A stretch of DNA of 42,366 nucleotides from Helicobacteraceae bacterium CG2_30_36_10 (GTDB taxonomy: Bacteria > Campylobacterota > Campylobacteria > Campylobacterales > Sulfurimonadaceae): contig MNYP01000046.1 of NCBI GenBank assembly GCA_001873135.1, forward strand, positions 1 to 42,366, in the 5' to 3' direction. The notes under the pieces are model-generated. The model was given only the letters and a program-made list of their open reading frames with translations. It ran no database searches and was not told the DNA's origin. This document shows, piece by piece, positions 34,499 to 41,306 of this stretch; the stretch's first letter is position 1; every line of letters begins with the position of its first letter. A program made the translations under genes and the position numbers.

Positions 34499-34931
34499 TC
34501 ATAGTTGATGTCATTATACGAAAGAGATGAGGTCAGGCACCATTTAGGGAATTATGATACTCTAAAATTTGAAACTTTGTCATATTAAAAATCATCTCAT
34601 GATGTGTTTGTAAATTATAGCATACATCAAAAGTTGCACAGCTGAGATGAACCACTACTTTTTACTGTAATGGAATCAGACCCTATTTATGCTCCTGACT
34701 TTTCTTCTAAAGTCAAGCCCTCGGCTCCTTTACCCTCATGAAAGCCGCCACTCTATCCGAAGCGATGGTCTGCCTTCGCCTTTTTGTCATGAAATTTTCC
34801 ACATGCCAAACATCATAGTCTGTAATAAAGCGAACTCATCATTTATGGATAAATAGGTTTAGCTGATGAACCTTGCCCCGAACAAGTTCGCGGTACCGAA
34901 GGAACTCTAAAGTAAGCTTAAGTTAGTACTA
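34499..34931. other. Gene-free relic stretch next to the broken GGDEF gene
   Basis: No intact gene is visible over about 430 bp. Two strings of a type often seen at the edges of REP-associated transposase elements occur: GGTCAGGCACC (34533-34543) and GAATCAGACCC (about 34673). On the minus strand an isolated frame of about 40 codons (about 34835 to 34716) encodes V-W-H-V-E-N-F followed by M-T-K-R-R-R-Q-T-I and ends in K-E-P-R-A. It has no start signal and I do not recognise it. One exact copy of the dispersed motif (34799-34807) lies inside it. I read the stretch as degraded mobile or coding DNA. Confidence 0.4.
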
Positions 34932-35444
34932 TTATCCCCATGCTTCTATCTTCGCATTCAGATCAATATGTGTCAAATAAAGTCTCAAATCAAACTCTAT
35001 CTGATGATAATTAGGCTCCATATATTCACAAAGTTTATAAAAGGCTTTATTATGCTCTTTTTCTTTAAAATGAGCCAGTTCATGCACGACTATCATGCGT
35101 AAAAACTCTTCGGGTACATATTTAAACATCGAGGCGATTCTAATCTCATTGCTGGCTTTTAGTTTGCTTCCCTGTACTCTTGAAATAAAATGGTGCGTGC
35201 CTAAAGCGTTGTGAATAACATTAATTTTGCCATCATAAAGAGTTTTACTCAGAGGTGGCGTTCTTTTCATATATTCGTTTTTTAAATCATTCACATACGA
35301 AAAGAGTGCTTTATCATTTTTCATGGCATGTGGAAATGGATACTTTTTAACAAGGTGGAGCTCAAGAGTGTTTTGTTCTATAAGCTGATGCACCTGTTTT
35401 TTTGTCTGCTCATGGTAGTGGTTTAGATATTTTAACTCTTTCAT
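34932..35444 (-). CDS. YgjP/SprT-like (DUF45) metallopeptidase
   Basis: This 170-residue protein has the zinc-binding motif V-V-H-E-L-A-H-F-K-E-K-E-H-N-K-A-F-Y (about residues 118-135), with the catalytic Glu after the first His. The third ligand is probably the His in E-K-E-H-N. The L-C-E-Y-M-E-P-N-Y ending is typical of YgjP-like proteins (DUF45, formerly grouped with M48). It is cytosolic, with no signal peptide. The substrate is unknown. One motif copy (35325) encodes F-P-H-A-M-K. It lies alone beside the relic stretch. Confidence 0.8.
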   Translation of the reverse strand: MKELKYLNHYHEQTKKQVHQLIEQNTLELHLVKKYPFPHAMKNDKALFSYVNDLKNEYMKRTPPLSKTLYDGKINVIHNALGTHHFISRVQGSKLKASNEIRIASMFKYVPEEFLRMIVVHELAHFKEKEHNKAFYKLCEYMEPNYHQIEFDLRLYLTHIDLNAKIEAWG

Positions 35445-35672
35445 CTATGTTGTTAAACTCCTTGCGAAACTAAGATTACTTGCAATATTTTGTGTTTAAA
35501 GTCAAGTCTTTTTAAAAGTTTTTCTCACTTCCCTCATTTTCTTCTTATTACGCTTCAGAGGAGTTAAAAAGGATGAAATGGTATAAAACCTTTTTTTTAA
35601 TACCGTCTTAGCAACGGCATTTTCTTTACAAAATTGGCAAAAAAACTTCAGTAAATTTACAGAATTGTGTGA

Positions 35673-35715
35673 TATAATATCTGAACTATTTATGTGATAA
35701 AAATATCACATAAAT
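35673..35715 (+). promoter_or_regulatory. Promoter with a 12-bp inverted repeat at the transcription start of the lipoprotein gene
   Basis: An extended -10 (TGA plus TATAAT, 35673-35678) is followed by ATTTATGTGATA (35688-35699) and its exact complement TATCACATAAAT (35704-35715) around AAAA. Transcription should start at about 35685, so the repeat would be the first structure of the mRNA or an operator over the start site. The halves contain TGTGA and TCACA, but with 8 bp between them rather than the 6 bp of CRP sites. Confidence 0.55.
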
Positions 35716-35738
35716 GCTATTTTAAAAGGAAAGAAGAT

Positions 35739-36323
35739 ATGATGAGAAGACTATCACTAGGGATTTCGGTTGCTTTAATGGCTTTGTTATTTAGCGGTTG
35801 TACTATGATGAAGATGGGTGCAACATTTATGGGTTTTGACTCTGAAACGCAAGATGCTTATGCTAAGATGATGGACGTCATCGGCGAGACTGGAGATCCT
35901 GCGCAGGCTATGATGCTTGAATTCGCTGTAGATCCAGACCTAACAGAAGAAGGGCTAATAGGCTCTATTAACTCAATAGCGCTTGAGTACAACATGATGG
36001 TTGTCGGCGAGAAAAATATGTTTAACCTAGCGGACGCAAAACCTGAAGAGGTAAAACATGCAAGAGTTATTGAGCTTTGCTCACTGAAGATTGCTAAAAA
36101 GATGTTAAACCACTCACGTTTCTATGGCGGTTTTATGCCTTGTAGAATTATTCTTGTAGAGTATGGAAACGGTGAGAGATACCTCATTACTATGGATATG
36201 ACGCTGGCATTATACGGCGGAACTGACAAGAAGCCAATCAATGAAGACCTTTTCAGTGATATGCTAAAAGTTAAAGAGGCTATGGATAATATTCCTAAGA
36301 GAGCTGCTAGAGGTGATTTCTAA
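35739..36323 (+). CDS. DUF302-like lipoprotein
   Basis: The protein has 194 residues from the ATG at 35739, which follows AAAGGAAAGAAG. The frame opening at 35694 starts inside the palindrome and is rejected. The lipobox L-F-S-G-C puts the lipid-bearing Cys at residue 21. The mature part resembles the DUF302 family: Y-N-M-M-V-V-G-E-K-N-M-F, then R-V-I-E-L-C-S-L-K-I-A-K-K-M-L, then F-M-P-C-R-I. The two Cys in these motifs may matter for function. DUF302 has no settled role. It is a single-gene unit with its own promoter and terminator. Confidence 0.75.
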   Translation: MMRRLSLGISVALMALLFSGCTMMKMGATFMGFDSETQDAYAKMMDVIGETGDPAQAMMLEFAVDPDLTEEGLIGSINSIALEYNMMVVGEKNMFNLADAKPEEVKHARVIELCSLKIAKKMLNHSRFYGGFMPCRIILVEYGNGERYLITMDMTLALYGGTDKKPINEDLFSDMLKVKEAMDNIPKRAARGDF

Positions 36324-36342
36324 GCCTAAGCTCTACCAAAAT

Positions 36343-36369
36343 AGTGGAGATCCTCTCCACTGTTTTTTT
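36343..36369 (+). terminator. Intrinsic terminator of the lipoprotein gene
   Basis: AGTGGAGA and TCTCCACT form an 8-bp stem with a 3-nt loop (TCC), followed by GTTTTTTT. It lies 20 bp after the stop. Since purM converges from the right, it may also limit read-through into it. Confidence 0.85.
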
Positions 36370-36381
36370 AAACTAAACTTT

Positions 36382-37377
36382 TTAAACTAAAACCGCTTCG
36401 CGTTTACCCTCTTTGATTTCACCTATTAGATAACCGTCAGTTTTTGATAGTACTGCTTGCACATTTGCATCTTCAACTACAAGTATCATTCCGACACCCA
36501 TGTTAAAAGCTCTGTACATCTCCTCTTCTGCAACATGTTCTGCCATGAGTTTAAAGATAGGAAGAACTTTTATAGACTCTTTTTTTACTTCAGCCATTAA
36601 GTGTTCAGGCAAGACACGAGGGAGGTTCTCTACTATGCCGCCACCTGTAATATGAGCCATCGCAACGATTTCATTTTTAAGTGCTTTAAATGTTTTTACG
36701 TAAATATTTGTAGGGGTAAGCAAAGTCTCTATCAGTGGTTTTCCGTTGAAATCATCTTCAAACTTTTTACCCATCTTTTCAAACAGTACCTTTCTTGCAA
36801 GAGAAAAACCGTTTGAGTGCAGACCCGAACTCGGCAGGGCAATAAGTTTATGCCCTGCTCTTACAAGGGAGACTCTGTCCATTTCGCTTTTTTCGGCAAC
36901 ACCGACCGCAAAGCCTGCTAAGTCGTAGTCATTCTCAGAGTACATTCCCGGCATTTCAGCAGTCTCTCCACCGATAAGAGCACATTCGCTTCGTATACAT
37001 CCCTCCGCAATGCCTGCTACGACACTAGTCGCTACATTTACATCAAGCTTGCCTGTTGCATAGTAGTCGAGAAAAAAAGAGGGAGTTCCAAAGTTGCAGA
37101 GTAAATCGTTTACGCACATTGCAACTAAATCAATTCCTACGGTATTGTGTATACCAGAATCAATCGCAAGTTTAAGTTTTGTTCCAACACCATCAGTCGC
37201 TGCAAGCATTACCGGTTCTTTGAACCCTTTTGGGAGCTCAAAAGCTCCGGCGAAAGAGCCTATGCCCCCGAGTACTCCGGGGATTCTAGTAGATTTAACT
37301 AAAGGTTTGATATTCTCAACGAAACTATTACCGGCATCAATGTCAACGCCGGCATCTTTATAACTAATTTGACTCAT
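36382..37377 (-). CDS. purM: Phosphoribosylformylglycinamidine cyclo-ligase
   Basis: This 331-residue enzyme catalyses the fifth step of purine synthesis, closing the imidazole ring of AIR with ATP. The N-terminal Y-K-D-A-G-V-D-I-D-A-G motif, the A-A-T-D-G-V-G-T-K segment, G-G-E-T-A-E-M-P-G-M-Y and H-I-T-G-G-G-I-V-E-N-L-P-R are all complete. The length is near the E. coli enzyme (345). The start overlaps the stop of the small membrane-protein gene (TAATG). Confidence 0.95.
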   Translation of the reverse strand: MSQISYKDAGVDIDAGNSFVENIKPLVKSTRIPGVLGGIGSFAGAFELPKGFKEPVMLAATDGVGTKLKLAIDSGIHNTVGIDLVAMCVNDLLCNFGTPSFFLDYYATGKLDVNVATSVVAGIAEGCIRSECALIGGETAEMPGMYSENDYDLAGFAVGVAEKSEMDRVSLVRAGHKLIALPSSGLHSNGFSLARKVLFEKMGKKFEDDFNGKPLIETLLTPTNIYVKTFKALKNEIVAMAHITGGGIVENLPRVLPEHLMAEVKKESIKVLPIFKLMAEHVAEEEMYRAFNMGVGMILVVEDANVQAVLSKTDGYLIGEIKEGKREAVLV

Positions 37378-37592
37378 TATTTAGACCCGGAGTTGCGTGG
37401 TAAATCACATTTTTTTGAAAAAATACAGAGTGGACAGAAATTAAACAATCCAGCTAAGAGAGGAATAACGCCAAGAAAAAACCATGCAGCTCCATCCATT
37501 GCACCTAGTTGTATAACACCTGTTATTACTAGAGCTAAACCAATAATTATGCGAAATACTCTGCAAAATTTTCTAACTTTATTGTAATCCAT
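37377..37592 (-). CDS. DUF2892 (YgaP-like) membrane protein
   Basis: This 71-residue protein has two close membrane helices (about 10-31 and 35-50) and the N-terminal K-x-x-R-x-x-R-I-I-I-G-L-A-L typical of DUF2892. The motif F-N-F-C-P-L-C-x-x-F follows the second helix. Related domains are fused to rhodanese in YgaP. It is co-transcribed with purM (TAATG overlap), without an evident functional link. Confidence 0.78.
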   Translation of the reverse strand: MDYNKVRKFCRVFRIIIGLALVITGVIQLGAMDGAAWFFLGVIPLLAGLFNFCPLCIFSKKCDLPRNSGSK

Positions 37593-37672
37593 TTAATACC
37601 TTTATGTTTATATAAATATTTGGCAATTATATCGTTATTAAGTAAAATTAATACAAATATGCTAAAATCGCT

Positions 37673-37678
37673 TATAAT
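37673..37678 (+). promoter_or_regulatory. -10 box of the speE-like/coaE operon
   Basis: A TATAAT lies 22 bp before the ATG at 37700, with AGGA at about 37687 as ribosome-binding site. The 107-bp gap is shared with the divergent DUF2892-purM unit. Confidence 0.5.
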
Positions 37679-37699
37679 TAATAAACAGGAATTATTTAA

Positions 37700-38245
37700 A
37701 TGAAATCTTTTATCTATCCAGAAATGATGGTACACGTACCACTTTGCACAAACAAAACCCCAAAGAGTGTTTTAATCATCAGTGATGAGGCAACTCTTTT
37801 AACTCAAGAGGTTCAAAAACATAGTGACGTTAGTTCAAGCGTTATCACTTGCAGCTTAGAGAGCCTTCGCACTCTCGATGATGCCAGCTTTGATGTTGTT
37901 ATATGCGAGATGAGCGGTGACGGAGCTGTTGTTGCTCATCTTAACCGTGTTTTAAAAGAGGATGGACAGCTTACAATAAAGCATGATTCATTAGATGAGA
38001 CGCAAAGCAATAAAGTTCTTATGCAGGTTTTGGGCAATTATTTTAAAGTGATAATGCCTTATAACCTTGGTACCGGAGAAACTGCTCTTTTAGCTTCTAA
38101 AGAGTACCATCCGACTGCAGACGTGATTCTACAAAGATCAGATATGCTCGATGGTTTAAGTTATTATAACTGCGATATGCATGTTTCATCTTTTGCAATG
38201 CCTAACTATATCCGTAAAGAGTATCTAGGAATTATCAGAAATTAA
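37700..38245 (+). CDS. Shortened spermidine-synthase-like protein
   Basis: This 181-residue protein matches the core and C-terminal half of the spermidine synthase fold: E-M-M-V-H-V-P-L, then P-K-S-V-L-I-I-S, D-V-V-I-C-E-M, R-V-L-K-E-D-G-Q and the ending Y-Y-N-C-D-M-H-V-S-S-F-A-M-P. The usual N-terminal beta domain is absent. The glycine-rich loop G-G-G-D-G is replaced by S-D-E-A-T, so binding of decarboxylated SAM looks doubtful. Helicobacter speE is also divergent and lies next to coaE, which supports the assignment. The stop overlaps the coaE start (TAATG). It may be a remnant with a new function rather than an active aminopropyltransferase. Confidence 0.65.
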   Translation: MKSFIYPEMMVHVPLCTNKTPKSVLIISDEATLLTQEVQKHSDVSSSVITCSLESLRTLDDASFDVVICEMSGDGAVVAHLNRVLKEDGQLTIKHDSLDETQSNKVLMQVLGNYFKVIMPYNLGTGETALLASKEYHPTADVILQRSDMLDGLSYYNCDMHVSSFAMPNYIRKEYLGIIRN

Positions 38246-38847
38246 TGGCTTTTAAATACGCTATTGCACTGACCGGAGGGATTGCTACGGGCAAGAGTAC
38301 TGTAGCTTCACTTTTAGCCCTCAATGGCATGAGAGTCATAGATGCAGATACGATTTCGCATGAAATTTTGGATGCTCACATCGCTTGGGTCAGAGAGACT
38401 TTTGGCGAAGAGTATCTGGATGGCTCAAAAGTAAACAGAGCAAAACTTGGAGTTTTAATATTCTCCGACAATAAAGCGAAGAAAACATTAGAAGATTTTT
38501 TACATCCAAAAATTAGAGCTGAAATAGAAAAACGAAGCATTAAGCAAGACACCTTTAGGTTCCCCTACCTCATAGATATACCGCTTTTTTTTGAAAAATC
38601 AGGTTACGATATAAAAGAGTGTGTGGTTGTTTATACCCCTCCTGAGGTTCAGTTAGAGAGATTTATGAAGAGAAACGGCTACTCCAAAGAGGAGTCTCTT
38701 AAAAGAATTAACTCTCAAATGCCTATAGATGAGAAGAAAAAAAGAGCGACTTGGGTAATAGATAACTCTAAAAACCTTAAACATCTCCAAGCTGAATGTG
38801 AAGAGTTTGTCGAAGTGCTTACAAACAAGTACAAAAACAAGAAATAG
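38245..38847 (+). CDS. coaE: Dephospho-CoA kinase
   Basis: This 200-residue P-loop kinase catalyses the last step of coenzyme A synthesis. The Walker A motif is L-T-G-G-I-A-T-G-K-S-T (about residues 9-19) and the substrate loop V-I-D-A-D-T-I-S-H follows. The D-I-P-L-F-F-E lid region and R-M/I-N-S-Q-M-P are present. The ATG overlaps the stop of the speE-like gene. Confidence 0.93.
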   Translation: MAFKYAIALTGGIATGKSTVASLLALNGMRVIDADTISHEILDAHIAWVRETFGEEYLDGSKVNRAKLGVLIFSDNKAKKTLEDFLHPKIRAEIEKRSIKQDTFRFPYLIDIPLFFEKSGYDIKECVVVYTPPEVQLERFMKRNGYSKEESLKRINSQMPIDEKKKRATWVIDNSKNLKHLQAECEEFVEVLTNKYKNKK

Positions 38848-38913
38848 AGATATTATCTCAATACAAAGTATTGAATCGAAATATATTAAGGCATACAAAT
38901 TATAGGAGAGATA

Positions 38914-39657
38914 ATGACAGTATCTAAATATTGTGCTAGCGGAAATGACTTTGTTGTGTTTCACACTTTTATTAAACAAGAAAGGGGGGAACTGGCAAAG
39001 AAACTTTGTCATAGACAAAATGGCGTCGGAGCAGATGGTCTCATAGTTTTAATTCCACATGCCAAGTATGATTTTGAGTGGCAGTTTTATAACTCTGATG
39101 GGAGTGAAGCTGAAATGTGCGGAAACGGCAGTCGTGCCTGTGCGCATTACGCCTATGTAAATAAGCTCGCAGATGCTAAGATGAGTTTTTTAACTCAAGC
39201 CGGCATTATCTCTGCCCAAGTTGATGATACAATGGTTTTAAGTGAGTTGACTCCACCTGTTGTTTTAGAAAAGAACATAGAGTATAATGGGAAAAAATGG
39301 ATAAAGATTGACACAGGTGTTCCACATCTTGTTAATTTTACTGAGGATATTAATACATTTGATTTACAAGAGGCAAGAGAACTTCGCTATAAATATAACG
39401 CCAATGTAAATATAGCTTTCGTAGATGGAGAGAACTTAAGAGTTAGAACATATGAGAGAGGTGTCGAAGCTGAAACATTGGCATGTGGAACGGGAATGGC
39501 AGCTTGTTTTTACGCAGCTCTTTTAGAGAAAAAAGTTGCAGATATGATAGAAGTCTACCCTACAAGCGGGGAGACTCTTCATTTGGGTATGAATAAGAAA
39601 ACGATTACTTTTAGAGGTGAAGTGAAAAAAGTGTTCGTAACTGATTGGGTAGAATGA
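38914..39657 (+). CDS. dapF: Diaminopimelate epimerase
   Basis: This 247-residue enzyme interconverts LL- and meso-diaminopimelate for lysine and peptidoglycan synthesis. Both catalytic cysteines are present, in M-C-G-N-G-S-R-A-C and A-C-G-T-G-M-A-A. A TAGGAGAG ribosome-binding site precedes the ATG. Two motif copies fall inside the gene: 39055 (P-H-A-K, in a loop position) and 39480, which encodes the conserved L-A-C-G-T around the catalytic Cys. Confidence 0.95.
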   Translation: MTVSKYCASGNDFVVFHTFIKQERGELAKKLCHRQNGVGADGLIVLIPHAKYDFEWQFYNSDGSEAEMCGNGSRACAHYAYVNKLADAKMSFLTQAGIISAQVDDTMVLSELTPPVVLEKNIEYNGKKWIKIDTGVPHLVNFTEDINTFDLQEARELRYKYNANVNIAFVDGENLRVRTYERGVEAETLACGTGMAACFYAALLEKKVADMIEVYPTSGETLHLGMNKKTITFRGEVKKVFVTDWVE

Positions 39658-39669
39658 GGTATAAAAACT

Positions 39670-41043
39670 CTATTGCAAAATCCAAACAGAGAAATTTTTT
39701 CCCTTGATTTTGCCGTTTGAGAGTTTTTTATGGGCTGCATCTATTAACCTACTCTCGATAGCTACATAACTCTGTCTCTCATAAATATCTATTTTACCTA
39801 TCGCACTTCCCGCAAGTCCAGCTTCACCTGTTAATGCACCTAGCAGGTCACCTGCACGGACTTTGTCTTTTTTTCCGCCCTCTATTACAAGTGTTACATA
39901 GGGAGGTCTCATCTCGAAACCCTTTACTTTTTTGAGCATACTAGAGTCTTCAAAAAGACGAGTTGTGTTTTGATACTCGTTTGCATTTTGAATCTCATAT
40001 GTATTGTAAAGAGTCATAGCAAGCCCTTCATTACCTGCTCGACCTGTTCTTCCTATGCGGTGAGTGTAGGTCTCCTCGCCATGTGGAATGTCGTAGTTGA
40101 CAACCATCGCCAACTCTTTTATGTCAAGTCCACGAGCTGCCACATCTGTTGCTACTAACACCGTGCAGCTTTTGTTAGCAAACTGAACTAACACATCGTT
40201 TCTCTCATACTGCTCTAAGTCCCCGTGTATCGCCAGTGCATCGATGTGAAGTTTTTGCAACTGCTCGGCTATCTCTTTTGCTTCTAGTTTTGTGTTAGTA
40301 AAAACAATGGCATTTTCAGGTAAGAATGTGCTAAAAATATTGACTAAAGTCTCTAGTTTATTACCATTTTGTGCTTCATAAAATCTTTCAGTTATTTTGT
40401 TCGCTACCTCGGTAGAGACTGTCTTGACACTCATCGCATCTTTTTGAACTCTTTTACTAATGGCGGTTATCTCATCTGTATAGGTCGCTGAGAAGAGAAG
40501 GGTCTGTCTTGTCTTTGGCATGTACTCTAAGACTTTGTCAATCTCTTCGATAAAGCCCATGTCGAGCATTCTGTCTGCTTCGTCAAAAACCAGAGTCTCT
40601 AAATGTTCAAGGGTCAAAGTTTTTTTATCTAGATGCTTTAAAATTCGCCCCGGGGTTCCCACGATTATATGCGCACCGTGAGCCAGAGAGCCAAGCTGTG
40701 GACCAAAAGCCGCACCGCCGCAAAGAGTCAAGATTTTAATATTATGCGCACATCTTGCAAGAACGCGAAGCTCTTTTGCAACTTGGTCAGCTAGCTCTCT
40801 TGTAGGACAAAGAACAAGAGCTTGGACACGAAACTTTTTGACCTGCAGTTTGTGTAACAAGCCAATACCAAAAGCGGCTGTTTTACCGCTTCCCGTTTTT
40901 GCCTGTGCTATGACATCACGACCCTCTAAAATAAGAGGAAGCGTCTCCGCCTGAACCGGAGTCATCTCTGTATAGCCGATTTCATTTAAATTGTGTAGCA
41001 TCTCTTTTGAGAGAGGAAGGTTTGAAAAGTCAGTAGTATTCAT
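39670..41043 (-). CDS. dbpA: DEAD-box RNA helicase DbpA
   Basis: This 457-residue helicase has all core motifs: A-K-T-G-S-G-K-T, P-T-R-E-L-A, T-P-G-R, D-E-A-D, S-A-T and H-R-I-G-R-T-G-R. The C-terminal domain (about 385-457; Y-V-T-L-V-I-E-G-G-K-K-D-K-V-R-A-G-D-L) is the DbpA RNA-recognition domain that binds 23S rRNA hairpin 92, so a role in large-subunit assembly is likely. Its start overlaps the ywbE-like stop (TAATG). Confidence 0.92.
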   Translation of the reverse strand: MNTTDFSNLPLSKEMLHNLNEIGYTEMTPVQAETLPLILEGRDVIAQAKTGSGKTAAFGIGLLHKLQVKKFRVQALVLCPTRELADQVAKELRVLARCAHNIKILTLCGGAAFGPQLGSLAHGAHIIVGTPGRILKHLDKKTLTLEHLETLVFDEADRMLDMGFIEEIDKVLEYMPKTRQTLLFSATYTDEITAISKRVQKDAMSVKTVSTEVANKITERFYEAQNGNKLETLVNIFSTFLPENAIVFTNTKLEAKEIAEQLQKLHIDALAIHGDLEQYERNDVLVQFANKSCTVLVATDVAARGLDIKELAMVVNYDIPHGEETYTHRIGRTGRAGNEGLAMTLYNTYEIQNANEYQNTTRLFEDSSMLKKVKGFEMRPPYVTLVIEGGKKDKVRAGDLLGALTGEAGLAGSAIGKIDIYERQSYVAIESRLIDAAHKKLSNGKIKGKNFSVWILQ

Positions 41044-41234
41044 TAATATATCTCTTTTACTCGTCCAACTTCACCACTCATAAGGCGAACTTTTATGCCG
41101 TGAGGATGATTTGAAGATTTTGTTAGGATATCGCGGACTATGCCGTCTGTGAGGATTCCGCTTTGTTGGTCTTGTTTGAGGACTATCGCCACGCTTATGC
41201 CACTCTTTATGTTTACTCTTTTTGTGCCGTCCAT
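41043..41234 (-). CDS. YwbE-family small protein
   Basis: This 63-residue protein of the YwbE (DUF2196) family has I-K-x-G-x-x-V-x-I-V-L-K-Q-D-Q-x-S-G-x-L-T-D-G-I-V-R-D-I-L-T-x-S, then H-P-H-G-I-K-V-R-L. The fold is predicted to be a small beta barrel; no function is established. Its tight coupling to dbpA suggests a link to RNA or ribosomes. Confidence 0.85.
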   Translation of the reverse strand: MDGTKRVNIKSGISVAIVLKQDQQSGILTDGIVRDILTKSSNHPHGIKVRLMSGEVGRVKEIY

Positions 41235-41244
41235 TGTTGAGCCT

Positions 41245-41274
41245 TTTTAACTGTATGTGTAATTATAGTTAAAA
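41245..41274 (-). promoter_or_regulatory. Promoter of the ywbE-dbpA unit, flanked by an inverted repeat
   Basis: On the minus strand a TATAAT (41262-41267 on the plus strand) lies about 28 bp before the ATG. TTTTAACT (41245-41252) and AGTTAAAA (41267-41274) are an exact 8-bp inverted repeat with 14 bp between, framing the box. It could be an operator. Confidence 0.4.
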
Positions 41275-41306
41275 GTTTCCCTATTCTGGCTCACTTCTTT
41301 GCAATA

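Larger units (their letters stand above)
3688..39488. repeat. Dispersed repeat family CCACATGCC / GGCATGTGG, 20 exact copies
   Basis: CCACATGCC starts on the plus strand at 3703, 5494, 7202, 7532, 7850, 10602, 16962, 19657, 28637, 29590, 34799 and 39055. GGCATGTGG starts at 5511, 12167, 12877, 12976, 16945, 30926, 35325 and 39480. Single-mismatch copies start at 3688, 7268, 12583, 12929, 13830, 27050 and about 40078. Aligned copies give a consensus near TTTCCACATGCCAAR. Six exact copies are intergenic, although genes fill more than 90% of the window. Both orientations are common (12 and 8). I list it as a dispersed sequence family; its function is a matter of inference. Confidence 0.85.

Noticed and set aside
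35688-35715. CRP/FNR site
   Set aside because: The half-sites TGTGA and TCACA are separated by 8 bp, not 6, so I report only an inverted repeat.
3685-39488. Polar chromosome-segregation (KOPS-like) reading of the dispersed motif
   Set aside because: Exact copies occur 12 times in one orientation and 8 in the other, without the strong strand bias of such sites.
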